DNA from: an uncultured Pelagibacteraceae bacterium | GTDB lineage: Bacteria; Pseudomonadota; Alphaproteobacteria; Pelagibacterales; Pelagibacteraceae | Direction of reading: 5' to 3' | NCBI GenBank assembly: GCA_902571925.1 | Contig: CACGDW010000001.1 | Coordinates: 1-64,000 of the forward strand | Length of the DNA: 64,000 bases | Shown: in pieces, positions 22,025 to 31,482 of the stretch | Position numbering within the stretch: the stretch's first letter is position 1 | How the letters are laid out: each line of letters begins with the position of its first letter | Made by a program: the position numbers and the translations under genes | The notes under the pieces: model-generated | What the model saw: the letters and a program-made list of their open reading frames with translations, nothing else | Database searches by the model: none | What the model was told of the DNA's origin: nothing

Positions 22025-23212
22025 TTACTGATAAATATAGTCTCTAGTCACTGGCGTAGAGTTATAATTTTTTGTAAGTTGAAATTGATATACAACTTGA
22101 TCTCCCCACTTGAAAGCCATTTCACATCCTGCAAGATAAAACTCCCACATTCTAAAAAATTTCTCATCAAACATTTCAATGATCTTTTGCTTATTTTTTA
22201 TACAATTTTCTTTCCAGTGTCTTAAAGTGTGAGAATAATGAAGTCTTAATACCTCTATATCAGTAACAATTAATCCCGCTTTTTCGATAGGAGTTGTTAC
22301 CTCACTCAAACTAGGAGTGTAGCCACCAGGAAAAATATATTTGGTTATCCAGGGATGTGGATCTCTAGGGGGATTAACTGATCCTATTGTATGTATCAAC
22401 GAAACACCGTCCTCACTCAACAAATTTTCAACTTTCTTAAAAAATTTTTTATAAAATTTTCTTCCTACATGTTCAAACATCCCAACACTTACAATTCTAT
22501 CAAACTTCTCTTTAAGCTCTCTATAATCAATTAACTTAAATTTTACCTGGTTCTCTAAATTCATATCTTTTGCAATTTTATTACAATACTCGAATTGATT
22601 TTTTGATAGTGTAATTCCTGTAACTTCACATTTTGCACTTTTGGCTATATCAATTGCTAATGAGCCCCAACCACAACCTATATCCAAAACTTTTTGATTT
22701 GGTTGAATGTTTAATTTTTTTATGATGTGTTGTATTTTGTTATTTTGTGCTGTCTCTAAACTATCATTTTCGTTTACAAAATAAGCACAAGAATACTGTT
22801 TCTTCGGATCCAAAAATAAATCATATAGACCATCTGAAATATCGTAATGATGAGAAACATTCATTTTAGATTTTTTTATAAAATTAAAGTTTGTTAAATA
22901 TCTGTAAGAACCTCTTAGTCTATTAATTAAGTAGCTGAAAAAGTTTAATTCATTTCTGCCAAAATTCATTAAGGCTAAATCTAAAAAATCGGTTAAAGTA
23001 CCATTTTCAATTATTATTTCACCATTTGTATACGCTTCTCCAAAATACAAATCAGGATGAAGTAATAATTTATAATGTAGTTTTTTATCTAAGATTTTTA
23101 ATTTAATTGGATTGTTTCCTGGTTCGCCTATAATATAATCTTTTAAATTTGCATCGGTTAAAATAAAACCGCCTTTTTTAAAAACTTGATTTAGAAAACT
23201 TGCTAATTGCAT
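22025..23212 (-). CDS. Cyclopropane-fatty-acyl-phospholipid synthase family methyltransferase
   Basis: SHHYDISDGLYDLFLD, YSCAYF, VLDIGCGWGSLAI, FEHVGRKFY motifs. Confidence 0.94.
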   Translation of the reverse strand: MQLASFLNQVFKKGGFILTDANLKDYIIGEPGNNPIKLKILDKKLHYKLLLHPDLYFGEAYTNGEIIIENGTLTDFLDLALMNFGRNELNFFSYLINRLRGSYRYLTNFNFIKKSKMNVSHHYDISDGLYDLFLDPKKQYSCAYFVNENDSLETAQNNKIQHIIKKLNIQPNQKVLDIGCGWGSLAIDIAKSAKCEVTGITLSKNQFEYCNKIAKDMNLENQVKFKLIDYRELKEKFDRIVSVGMFEHVGRKFYKKFFKKVENLLSEDGVSLIHTIGSVNPPRDPHPWITKYIFPGGYTPSLSEVTTPIEKAGLIVTDIEVLRLHYSHTLRHWKENCIKNKQKIIEMFDEKFFRMWEFYLAGCEMAFKWGDQVVYQFQLTKNYNSTPVTRDYIYQ

Positions 23213-23213
23213 T

Positions 23214-24098
23214 TTAAGCAGCCAAATTTGAATTTGTTTTAAAATTTAGATTTTTAAGATCTTCAATTAAATTTTTCTCTTCTTTTGAGTTTAATAATCT
23301 CAAAGGTGGCAATATATTTTTATAAATTTTGTCCTCTTGTGAACAAAAAGTATGTAAACCAGATATTAAATTATATTTATCAAAAATACCTCTTACTTCA
23401 CATAATTTTTGATTATGAGATTGGTTTTTATCAGAAAAAAAATCTTCATAAACTTTTCTGGATAATTGGGCGGTTACATTGCATGTGGCTGTAATTATTC
23501 CTGAACAACCTAATTGTAAACCTTTTAATAATTTTAATTCTGAGCCTGGTAAGATTGAGAAATTTTCTAATTTAAGGTCTTCAAACAAATTATAAGAACT
23601 ATCTTTGACACCAACTATTTGTTTAGGAAATCTTTTCACAAGTTCTTTAATGCAATCTAAACTAAATTTATAACCACAAAGTTTTTCGAAGTTATAAAGG
23701 ATAATTTCAGACTCCGGTATGGCTTCTACTATTTTAGTGTAAAATTCTATTACCTCATTATCATCATATTTATAATAAGCTGGTGGCATAATTAAAAATT
23801 TCTTAAAACCTAAAGATGTTGCTACTCTCATTAGGTTGATGGTTTCTACTAAAGAATTTAACCCAGTCCCAATTATGTAGTTTTTTTTATACTTGCTATT
23901 AGAAAGTTTATTTAAAAGTCCAATTTTTTCAGCTACGGAAATAAGTTGGGCTTGGCCTGTGCTTCCAAAAATTGCAACTCCATGACAACCTTGATCAATA
24001 ATTTTTTCTGAATGTAAGATCGTTTTTTCAATATTTAGACTTAAATCTGCATTTAAGATTGATAGTCCTGCCGCATATATACCTTTAATTTTTGACAT
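23214..24098 (-). CDS. Dihydrodipicolinate synthase / N-acetylneuraminate lyase family protein
   Basis: GVAIFGSTGQAQLIS, ILYNFEKLCGYKFS, VGVKDSSYN (Schiff-base Lys). Confidence 0.85.
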   Translation of the reverse strand: MSKIKGIYAAGLSILNADLSLNIEKTILHSEKIIDQGCHGVAIFGSTGQAQLISVAEKIGLLNKLSNSKYKKNYIIGTGLNSLVETINLMRVATSLGFKKFLIMPPAYYKYDDNEVIEFYTKIVEAIPESEIILYNFEKLCGYKFSLDCIKELVKRFPKQIVGVKDSSYNLFEDLKLENFSILPGSELKLLKGLQLGCSGIITATCNVTAQLSRKVYEDFFSDKNQSHNQKLCEVRGIFDKYNLISGLHTFCSQEDKIYKNILPPLRLLNSKEEKNLIEDLKNLNFKTNSNLAA

Positions 24099-24137
24099 AA
24101 ATTTTTATTAAATAAGTATAATAGAAAAATTATTTAT

Positions 24138-25064
24138 ATGAAAACAGGAATTTTCTTAAGTTATAAGGGTCTTGGATCAAATTTACTCCATTTAAGTTAT
24201 TGCCATGAAATAGCAAAAAAATTTGGGCCAGTTAGCTTAATAACATTAAACTCTAAATTGAATGAAGTGTTGAGTGATGATCCAAATTTTAAAGAAGTCA
24301 TTTGCTTAGAAGAGTTTCACAAAAAATTAAAAGATATATTCAAATTATCAAAGTTTCTAAAAACTTTGGACTTAAAAAATCTTTTCATTTTTTATCCTAG
24401 TCTAAGATATTTATTATCTGGTAAAATTGCTGGTATTGAAAACATCTATCACTACCCATTATTTAAAAAAAAAAAATTACATTTAGTTAAAGCAGCAAAA
24501 ATTTTCACCGAAAAAAATTTAAATATAAAAGAATGTCCTACTGAAACTAAAATATTTATTGATAGTAAAAAAATAAAAAAATTAGAAAAAGATAATTCTA
24601 GAAAAATTATACTTGGTATTGGATCGTCTGGACCTACTACAAAATGGGGATATAGAAATTATATATCCCTCATTAAAAGATTAAACGAATATAATAAGTC
24701 TTTTTTTTATCTCCTTTGTGGACCAAATGAAGATGAAGATGCTCAAAAAATAATCAAGGAAATTGGTAAAGAAAATTGTGAGTCCTTGGGCAATAAAAGT
24801 ATATACGAAGTGAAAAATTACATTTCAATAAGTAAAATTTATATTGGGAATGACTCCTTTGGCCATCATATAGCTTGTCAAATGAGTAAACCGAGTTTTA
24901 TAATTTTACTCGATACTCCAAGAGCTTATTCAGATTACAGCATTAATCAACATAAGATAATTCCTCCTGGAGTTAATATTAATAAAATTACACATGACTC
25001 GAGATTAGATCCAAATACTATATCAGTAGATTTAGTTTTTAATAAAGTGAAAGATTTTATTTAA
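24138..25064 (+). CDS. Glycosyltransferase family 9 (heptosyltransferase-like)
   Basis: GLGSNLLHL, LGIGSSGPTTKWG, YIGNDSFGHHIACQM. Confidence 0.8.
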   Translation: MKTGIFLSYKGLGSNLLHLSYCHEIAKKFGPVSLITLNSKLNEVLSDDPNFKEVICLEEFHKKLKDIFKLSKFLKTLDLKNLFIFYPSLRYLLSGKIAGIENIYHYPLFKKKKLHLVKAAKIFTEKNLNIKECPTETKIFIDSKKIKKLEKDNSRKIILGIGSSGPTTKWGYRNYISLIKRLNEYNKSFFYLLCGPNEDEDAQKIIKEIGKENCESLGNKSIYEVKNYISISKIYIGNDSFGHHIACQMSKPSFIILLDTPRAYSDYSINQHKIIPPGVNINKITHDSRLDPNTISVDLVFNKVKDFI

Positions 25065-25560
25065 TTTCATTTAAAAGGACATCTCTTGCTTCGTTAACAA
25101 TTGATGAAAGTCTTGAAGTCTCTGGAGAAATATCTGGATGTATTTTCTTTTGAATTTTTAAATATGCTTTGTTAATATCTTCTTTAGTTAATCTTTTACT
25201 TTCATCTAAATTTAGAATCTTGCAAGACTCTGTGACCGATAAATTTGAAAAATTTTTGTTTTGATTATTATTAAAAGAAAATCTACCATTTCTTCTAAGG
25301 GTTTGAATTAGCCTAAAAAGAGATATTAATTGGAAAATCGATAGACCTTTTAATTTTAATAATGCTAAACTTGCAAGAGTTAAAGGTAAACTTAATAAAA
25401 ATCTTCCGCCCAAAGCAAATAATATTGCAAATAAAATTAATCCCAAAATTAATATAAATCTGATACCTTTTGATAACTTTTTTGATGAAATATTAACTAT
25501 ATACTTAATTATAAAATAAATAATAATCGATATAACTACTGTATAAAATATTATATTCAT
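25057..25560 (-). CDS. Membrane-anchored DnaJ-domain protein
   Basis: C-terminal ITKEDINKAYLKIQKKIHPDISPE J-like domain with HPD; internal ATG at 25560 preferred over the track start at 25590 because the hydrophobic segment begins there. Confidence 0.75.
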   Translation of the reverse strand: MNIIFYTVVISIIIYFIIKYIVNISSKKLSKGIRFILILGLILFAILFALGGRFLLSLPLTLASLALLKLKGLSIFQLISLFRLIQTLRRNGRFSFNNNQNKNFSNLSVTESCKILNLDESKRLTKEDINKAYLKIQKKIHPDISPETSRLSSIVNEARDVLLNEIK

Positions 25561-25575
25561 ATACTTCTTAATAAT

Positions 25576-27657
25576 ATGAAAGTACCACAACTTAGAAAAA
25601 AATCAGAAATAAAATCTTGTCACAATGTAACTTGGCAAGATAATTATAGTTGGATTCATCAAAAAGACATTTTGGATGTTTTGAAAGATAAAAATAAGTT
25701 AAATTCTGAGGTTAAAGAATATCTCGAACAGGAAAATACTTTCACAGATCATCACCTAAAAGACACTAAGGATGTACAAAAAAAGTTATTTAATGAAATA
25801 AAAGGAAGAATTAAACTTGATGATGAGTCTCTCCCTTTTAAAGATCATACTTATGAATATTGGACAAAGACAACCACAAAAGGCAATTACTCAATTAAGC
25901 TAAGAAAAAAAATTAATACACATAAAATAGAAGAAATTTGGAATGGAGATAAAGAAAAAGAAAAACTTAATGTTGAATATTTTGGCATTGGCGATCTAGA
26001 GGTAAGTCATAATGATAGATATTTAGCTTATTCATTGGATATTAAAGGATCTGAATATTACACAATTTATGTTAGAGAAATAAAAACTAATAAAATAATC
26101 ACAAAAAAAATAATTGATACATCGGGCAGTATCACTTTCAGTTTAGATGATAAATATATTTTTTATTCAAAATTAGATGAAAATCATCGAGCTAGAAAAA
26201 TTTTTAGACATGAAATCGGAAATCTAAAAGATGAAGATGATTTAATTTTTGATGAAAAAAGTGAAGCTTTCACTGTAAGCATAAACTTGAGTTCAGATGA
26301 AAAATATTACTTTATCTCTTCCTCAGATCATAATACTTCTGAGCAATATTATTTTGAAGTCGATGAAAAAAAACCAAATCCGAAATTAATCATAAAAAGG
26401 GAAAAAGGGATTTTATACTCTATAAGTTCATGGGATAACAAGTTCTATAACCATACAAATAAAGATGCAGAAGATTTTAAAATTGATATTTCTACAAGTT
26501 TAAAAAGTCAAGATTGGCAACCTTTCATAGCAGCGAAAAATGAAGTGTTAATTGGGGGATGTGTTTTTTTAAAAGATTGGATAATTCGTTCAGAGACATC
26601 AAATGCTCTGGACAAATTGTTTGTAAGAAATATTTCTAAAAATGAGGAGAAAGAGTTAATTTTTACAGATGAAACAGTCTGTGTTCCAAGTATATCATTA
26701 AGACAAAAAGATAAAGATACTGATGAAATCTATATTGGTTATTCATCTCCCAAAACTCCATCAAGAGTTTATTTGTATAATCTTTCAACCAAATCTAAAA
26801 AATTGGTTAAAGAACAAGAAATTCCATCAGGTCACAATCCTGATAATTATATCGTGGAAAGAGTTGATTATTTGTCTCACGATGGAAGAATTGTTCCCTT
26901 AACAATAACGAGACATAAAAAAACCAAAACTGATGGATCAGCAAATTTACTTCTTTACGGCTATGGCTCATATGGAAATTCAATGAGTCCAGGTTTCTCA
27001 GCAACAAGATTTAGTCTTATTGATAGAGATATAATTTGGGCGACCGCACACATAAGAGGTGGAATGGAAAAAGGTATGAGATGGTGGAAAGAGGGAAAAC
27101 TTACTAATAAAAAAAATACTTTTGAAGACTATATATACGCAGCTAAATATTTAATCGATAATAAATATTCTTCTAAAGGTAAAATAATTGGAATGGGAGG
27201 CTCAGCAGGAGGTCTTTTGATGGGAGCTGTAGTAAATATGGCACCAGACCTGTTCTTAGGAATTATAATGGCGGTACCATTTGTTGATTCTTTAACAACT
27301 AATCTTGATCATTCTTTGCCTTTGACGGTTGGAGAATTTGATGAGTTTGGTAATGCCAAGGATAATAAAAGTCATTTTGATTACATATTTTCCTATGCTC
27401 CATATAATAACATAAAAAAAATGGATTACCCTCATATGTTAATAACAACTAGTCTAAGTGATAATAGAGTATTGTTTGATGAACCAGCAAAGTTTACTGC
27501 CAAACTTAGAGATTATAAAACTGATAATAATTTACTTCTTTTAAAAACTGAAATGAATGCCGGTCATGGTGGAAAATCGGGAAGAGACGGTGCAATAGAA
27601 GAAATTTCTCTTGATTATGCATTTGCTTTAAAAATTTCAAACAAAATTAATTACTGA
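25576..27657 (+). CDS. ptrB: Oligopeptidase B (S9 family)
   Basis: YGYGSYGNSMSPGFS, HIRGGMEKGMRWWKEGK, GGSAGGLLMGAV (Ser nucleophile), NAGHGGKSGR (His). Confidence 0.93.
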   Translation: MKVPQLRKKSEIKSCHNVTWQDNYSWIHQKDILDVLKDKNKLNSEVKEYLEQENTFTDHHLKDTKDVQKKLFNEIKGRIKLDDESLPFKDHTYEYWTKTTTKGNYSIKLRKKINTHKIEEIWNGDKEKEKLNVEYFGIGDLEVSHNDRYLAYSLDIKGSEYYTIYVREIKTNKIITKKIIDTSGSITFSLDDKYIFYSKLDENHRARKIFRHEIGNLKDEDDLIFDEKSEAFTVSINLSSDEKYYFISSSDHNTSEQYYFEVDEKKPNPKLIIKREKGILYSISSWDNKFYNHTNKDAEDFKIDISTSLKSQDWQPFIAAKNEVLIGGCVFLKDWIIRSETSNALDKLFVRNISKNEEKELIFTDETVCVPSISLRQKDKDTDEIYIGYSSPKTPSRVYLYNLSTKSKKLVKEQEIPSGHNPDNYIVERVDYLSHDGRIVPLTITRHKKTKTDGSANLLLYGYGSYGNSMSPGFSATRFSLIDRDIIWATAHIRGGMEKGMRWWKEGKLTNKKNTFEDYIYAAKYLIDNKYSSKGKIIGMGGSAGGLLMGAVVNMAPDLFLGIIMAVPFVDSLTTNLDHSLPLTVGEFDEFGNAKDNKSHFDYIFSYAPYNNIKKMDYPHMLITTSLSDNRVLFDEPAKFTAKLRDYKTDNNLLLLKTEMNAGHGGKSGRDGAIEEISLDYAFALKISNKINY

Positions 27658-27658
27658 T

Positions 27659-27686
27659 CTTGAAAATTTTAGATTAATTACTATGT
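27659..27686 (+). promoter_or_regulatory. Putative heat-shock promoter of hsp20
   Basis: CTTGAA (27659-27664) - 16 nt - CTATGT (27681-27686); same spacing as the groES promoter. Confidence 0.6.
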
Positions 27687-27700
27687 AAATTTTATAGGTC

Positions 27701-27744
27701 GCCTAATGGGGCTTATTAAAAATAAACTTGCTTAACAAAGGAGG
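27701..27744 (+). promoter_or_regulatory. Candidate ROSE-like RNA thermometer in hsp20 5' UTR
   Basis: CUUGCUU (27727-27733) - AACA loop - AAGGAGG (27738-27744) forms a stem with a single G.G mismatch, occluding the SD; UUGCU motif present; preceded by hairpin GCCU-AAUG-GGGC (27701-27712). Confidence 0.65.
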
Positions 27745-27749
27745 ATATA

Positions 27750-28196
27750 ATGACAAGTAAGGATTTATCTATTTTTAACTCTCTAAGACCATTTTCAATT
27801 GGTTTTGATGATATGTTCGATCAATTTGAAAATATGCTTGGAAATGGTGCAGTGACTATGCAGTCAAACTACCCACCATACAACATTAGAAAGACTGGTA
27901 AAGACAACTACGCAATTGAAGTTGCTTTGGCTGGATTTAATAAAAAAGATGTTGAAGTAGAGTTTGAAGATAATTTATTAACTGTAAGAACAAAACAATT
28001 TAATAAATCTGAAGATAAAGATGTTGCTGGAGAAATTATACATAAAGGTATTTCTCAAAGACAATTTGCAAGATCATTTACTATTGCGGATGATGTAAAA
28101 GTAAATACAGCAGAACTTAGGGATGGTCTTTTAACAATTTCTTGTGAAAGAATTGTTCCAGAACATAAAAAGAAAAAACTTATAGAGATAAGATAA
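27750..28196 (+). CDS. Small heat shock protein, Hsp20/IbpA family
   Basis: alpha-crystallin domain: YPPYNIRKTGKDNYAIEVALAGF, LTVRTKQ, RSFTIADDVKVNTAELRDGLLTISCER. Confidence 0.95.
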   Translation: MTSKDLSIFNSLRPFSIGFDDMFDQFENMLGNGAVTMQSNYPPYNIRKTGKDNYAIEVALAGFNKKDVEVEFEDNLLTVRTKQFNKSEDKDVAGEIIHKGISQRQFARSFTIADDVKVNTAELRDGLLTISCERIVPEHKKKKLIEIR

Positions 28197-28203
28197 ACAA
28201 GCC

Positions 28204-28234
28204 TTACTTGCGGGGAATAATTCTCCGCAAGTAA
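28204..28234. terminator. Hairpin between convergent hsp20 and lipoprotein genes, probable bidirectional terminator
   Basis: TTACTTGCGG (28204-28213) and CCGCAAGTAA (28225-28234) perfect 10-bp arms; no strong T tract. Confidence 0.6.
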
Positions 28235-28236
28235 AC

Positions 28237-28542
28237 CTAAAAACATCCATTAGATACAAATCCTACTACAATTGAATTCGAGTTTATTTCAAATCTTCTT
28301 TCACATGGGATCCCATATTTTTTAGTATTATACACTAACACTAAATTACCCTTTTCATTTTTAAAATCTTCGTCTGATTTACCAAGCTCTACTTGTAATT
28401 CATCTGAAGATTTACCAATAAATTTTGATAATTTTTGGTTTTCTTTTTCTACAATTGCATCTGTTTTTTTTTTAATTGTTTCACATCCTGTGATTAAAAT
28501 TATGAGTATAAAATAAAAGTAAATTGATTTAAGTTTCTGCAT
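28237..28542 (-). CDS. Hypothetical lipoprotein
   Basis: Signal peptide with lipobox ILITGC; 101 aa. Confidence 0.65.
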   Translation of the reverse strand: MQKLKSIYFYFILIILITGCETIKKKTDAIVEKENQKLSKFIGKSSDELQVELGKSDEDFKNEKGNLVLVYNTKKYGIPCERRFEINSNSIVVGFVSNGCF

Positions 28543-28672
28543 TATTCCATAATAACAGTCTAATTATTAGATAAATATAAACTTCTAGGTTGAAAGTTGT
28601 GAATAAAGAGCAGTTTTGAAGGGAATTAATATGAAGAATCAAATAATTATTTAATAAAGAAAAGGAGGCTCA

Positions 28673-29983
28673 ATGCTTGAAAATTATTTTAATTACAAAA
28701 AACATAAAACTGATTTTAAGACTGAAGTTATAGCTGGAACAACAACATTCCTAACTATGGCTTATATAATGTTTTTAAATCCATTCATATTATCAGGAGA
28801 ATTTGCCGGACCTGATAAAGGTTTCTTTGATTTCGGTGCAGTATATACAGCAACAATTTTAGCTACAGCTCTAGCATGTTTTATAATGGCTTTTTACGGT
28901 AAAACTTGGCCTGTAGGACTTGCGCCTGGTATGGGTATTAATGCTTTTGTAGCTTTCGGAGTTTGTGCAGGAATGGGATATACACCTCAAGAAGCTTTGG
29001 GTGCAGTATTAGTAGCTGGGGTATTATTCTTAATTATATCTCTTACACCTATCAGAGCTTGGTTAATCAACTCTATTCCAAAAAGTTTAAAGTTAGGAAT
29101 TGGAGCTGGTATAGGATTATTTTTGGCAATAATTGGTCTTCAAATTATGGAAGTTGTTGTTGATAATCCAGTTACACTAGTACAACTAGGTGACTTAAGT
29201 GATCCTCTAGTATTGTTGGGATGTGCAACATTTATAGCAATAATAGTTTTAGAAAAAATGAATGTTAAAGGTAATATTATCATTGGTATTCTGGTGTTTA
29301 GTATCATTTCATGGGCTGCAGGTCTTGCTAAATTTAATGGTATTGCAAGTGCGCCACCACCAATGACTTATCTCTTTGATTTTGATCTATCAGCAGCCAT
29401 GACTGCAGGTATGTCTACTGTGATATTTACATTATTATTCATAGACTTCTTTGATACAGCTGGAACTTTAACTTCGGTTGCTAATGTTGCGGGTAAAGTA
29501 GGAAAAGATGGAAAAGTACAAGATATCAATAAAGCAATGTTATCAGATAGTGTAAGTACTGTGGCTGGAGCAATGATGGGAACTACTACTGTTACAAGCT
29601 ATGTTGAGTCTGGAGCTGGTGTAAAGGCTGGTGGTAAAACTGGAATGACATCTTTAGTAATCGGTCTTTTATTCTTAGCATGTATATTTTTTGCTCCTTT
29701 AGCAACAAGTTTACCTAAACAAATAGACGGTGCAGCTTTGCTTTTTGTGTCAGTCCTTTTTATAAGGAATATTACTGACATAGAATGGAATGATATTTCA
29801 GAGTCAGCGCCTGCTATTCTAGCTATGATCTCAATGCCTTTGACTTATAGTATTAGTAACGGTATTGCTTTAGCATTTGTATCTTATGCTTTAATCAAAA
29901 TATTTACTGGTAAATTTTCAAGTACATCTCCAGCAATTTGGGTTATAGCAATATTAAGTGTCGTTAGTTTTGCTGTCGCTTAA
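28673..29983 (+). CDS. NCS2 family purine permease (AzgA/PbuG-type)
   Basis: TEVIAGTTTFLTMAYIMFLNP, GLAPGMGINAFVAF, DFFDTAGTLTSVAN; SD AAAGGAGG. Confidence 0.93.
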   Translation: MLENYFNYKKHKTDFKTEVIAGTTTFLTMAYIMFLNPFILSGEFAGPDKGFFDFGAVYTATILATALACFIMAFYGKTWPVGLAPGMGINAFVAFGVCAGMGYTPQEALGAVLVAGVLFLIISLTPIRAWLINSIPKSLKLGIGAGIGLFLAIIGLQIMEVVVDNPVTLVQLGDLSDPLVLLGCATFIAIIVLEKMNVKGNIIIGILVFSIISWAAGLAKFNGIASAPPPMTYLFDFDLSAAMTAGMSTVIFTLLFIDFFDTAGTLTSVANVAGKVGKDGKVQDINKAMLSDSVSTVAGAMMGTTTVTSYVESGAGVKAGGKTGMTSLVIGLLFLACIFFAPLATSLPKQIDGAALLFVSVLFIRNITDIEWNDISESAPAILAMISMPLTYSISNGIALAFVSYALIKIFTGKFSSTSPAIWVIAILSVVSFAVA

Positions 29984-29998
29984 TTAAAGTTTTATTAA

Positions 29999-30021
29999 TA
30001 GGGCTGGTGTATCCAGCCCTA
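29999..30021. terminator. Terminator shared by convergent NCS2 permease and phosphoribosyltransferase genes
   Basis: TAGGGCTGG - TGTAT - CCAGCCCTA, followed on + strand by a T-rich run; overlaps the minus-strand stop codon. Confidence 0.88.
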
Positions 30022-30555
30022 TTTATTTTTTTTGATTATTTCGTCAATAGATATTTCTTCATAATGTTCTGTAGGTTGTACAATCCAAGGATCAGAATCT
30101 AATCTTATAGGACAAAAATCTGGTTCAAATGAGGAAGATTTTTTTTTCCATAAACATGCAGTTTTGACCTCCTTTATATAATTTTTAGTAGGCCCATAAC
30201 TCCTCAACCATTCAATACTTTTATTAAGCGTTAAGCCTGTGTCAGACAAATCATCTATTAGGAGGACTCTATTAAAATCTTTTTCATTTGCTAATGAACT
30301 TATCTCTCTAGCAAACATTAATTGTCCTTGTTTATCCTCTATTCCTTTACCTGAATAACTCTGTATCACTATATAGGCAATTGGAAGTTTTAAAATTCTA
30401 GAAAGTATATCTATTATTGGTGCAGCTCCCCTCATGATGCCAACTAGAACTGTTGGTTTATAACTATTATGAATTAGCATTGCTAATTTTTCAACTATTT
30501 TAGTGTATTCTTGGAAACTTATAATTAATTTATCTGCCATAAATTTTTTTATCAT
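30019..30555 (-). CDS. Purine phosphoribosyltransferase family protein (Gpt-like)
   Basis: VGIMRGAAPIIDILS, RVLLIDDLSDTGLTL PRPP-binding motif. Confidence 0.82.
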   Translation of the reverse strand: MIKKFMADKLIISFQEYTKIVEKLAMLIHNSYKPTVLVGIMRGAAPIIDILSRILKLPIAYIVIQSYSGKGIEDKQGQLMFAREISSLANEKDFNRVLLIDDLSDTGLTLNKSIEWLRSYGPTKNYIKEVKTACLWKKKSSSFEPDFCPIRLDSDPWIVQPTEHYEEISIDEIIKKNK

Positions 30556-30588
30556 ATAAAAAAAATTAAAAAAGATCTAAAAGTAACT

Positions 30589-31482
30589 ATGAAAATATTT
30601 GACTGTTTTATGTATTTTGATGAAGATCTAATCCTGGATCTTAGATTAAATTACCTCGATCCATTTGTTGATCATTTTGTAATTGTAGAGTCTATTTACA
30701 ATCATAATGGTGAAAGTAGAAAGCCAAAATTTGATATAAAAAAATTTGAAAAATTTAAGGACAAAATAACGTATCTTTTAGTTGATCGAGAAGGAGAGAA
30801 TTTTTTAGACATTAACGATAATGATGTTGATGACCAAAAGGCAGGAAAAAAACTTATGAATGCTCTTATAAGAGAAAATTTCCAAAGGAATTTCATACTC
30901 AATGGTTTAATTCAAGCTAATGATGAAGATTGGGTCATTATTTCGGACTTAGACGAAATTCCAAATTTAGACATGAATGATTTAAAACAATGTAAAAATG
31001 AAATTGTTTTTTTTAAACAAACAATGATCTATTATAAATTAAATCTTTTTTTGGAAGACTTTCCATGGATTGGCTCTAAAGCCTGTAGAAAAAAAAACTT
31101 AAAATCACCCCAATGGTTAAGAAATATTAAAGATAGAAATTATCCCTGGTGGAGATTTGATGTTTTTTTTTCCGATACTAAATATTCCAATATAAAAATT
31201 TTTAAAAATGGTGGGTGGCATTTTTCTTATATTAAAAGTCCTGAGGACATAGAAAAAAAATTAAAATCTTATTTGCATCATGTTGAGTATGAGTTAAACC
31301 CACTTGGTAAAGAAAAAATTTCTGAATTAATTAATCAAAAGAAAGCTGTTTATAATTTAAGGGTAGACTCTCGATTGAATAAATTTAATGAAGGAGATGA
31401 ATTAAAGAAATTAGATCTTAATCTTTTACCAAAATATGTTAGAGATAATATGAATATATTTAAGGATTGGATAGAAAAATGA
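30589..31482 (+). CDS. Glycosyltransferase family 17 (beta-1,4-N-acetylglucosaminyltransferase-like)
   Basis: MKIFDCFMYFDEDLILDLRLNYL, VIVESIYNHNGE, WVIISDLDEIPN, GWHFSYI. Confidence 0.85.
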   Translation: MKIFDCFMYFDEDLILDLRLNYLDPFVDHFVIVESIYNHNGESRKPKFDIKKFEKFKDKITYLLVDREGENFLDINDNDVDDQKAGKKLMNALIRENFQRNFILNGLIQANDEDWVIISDLDEIPNLDMNDLKQCKNEIVFFKQTMIYYKLNLFLEDFPWIGSKACRKKNLKSPQWLRNIKDRNYPWWRFDVFFSDTKYSNIKIFKNGGWHFSYIKSPEDIEKKLKSYLHHVEYELNPLGKEKISELINQKKAVYNLRVDSRLNKFNEGDELKKLDLNLLPKYVRDNMNIFKDWIEK

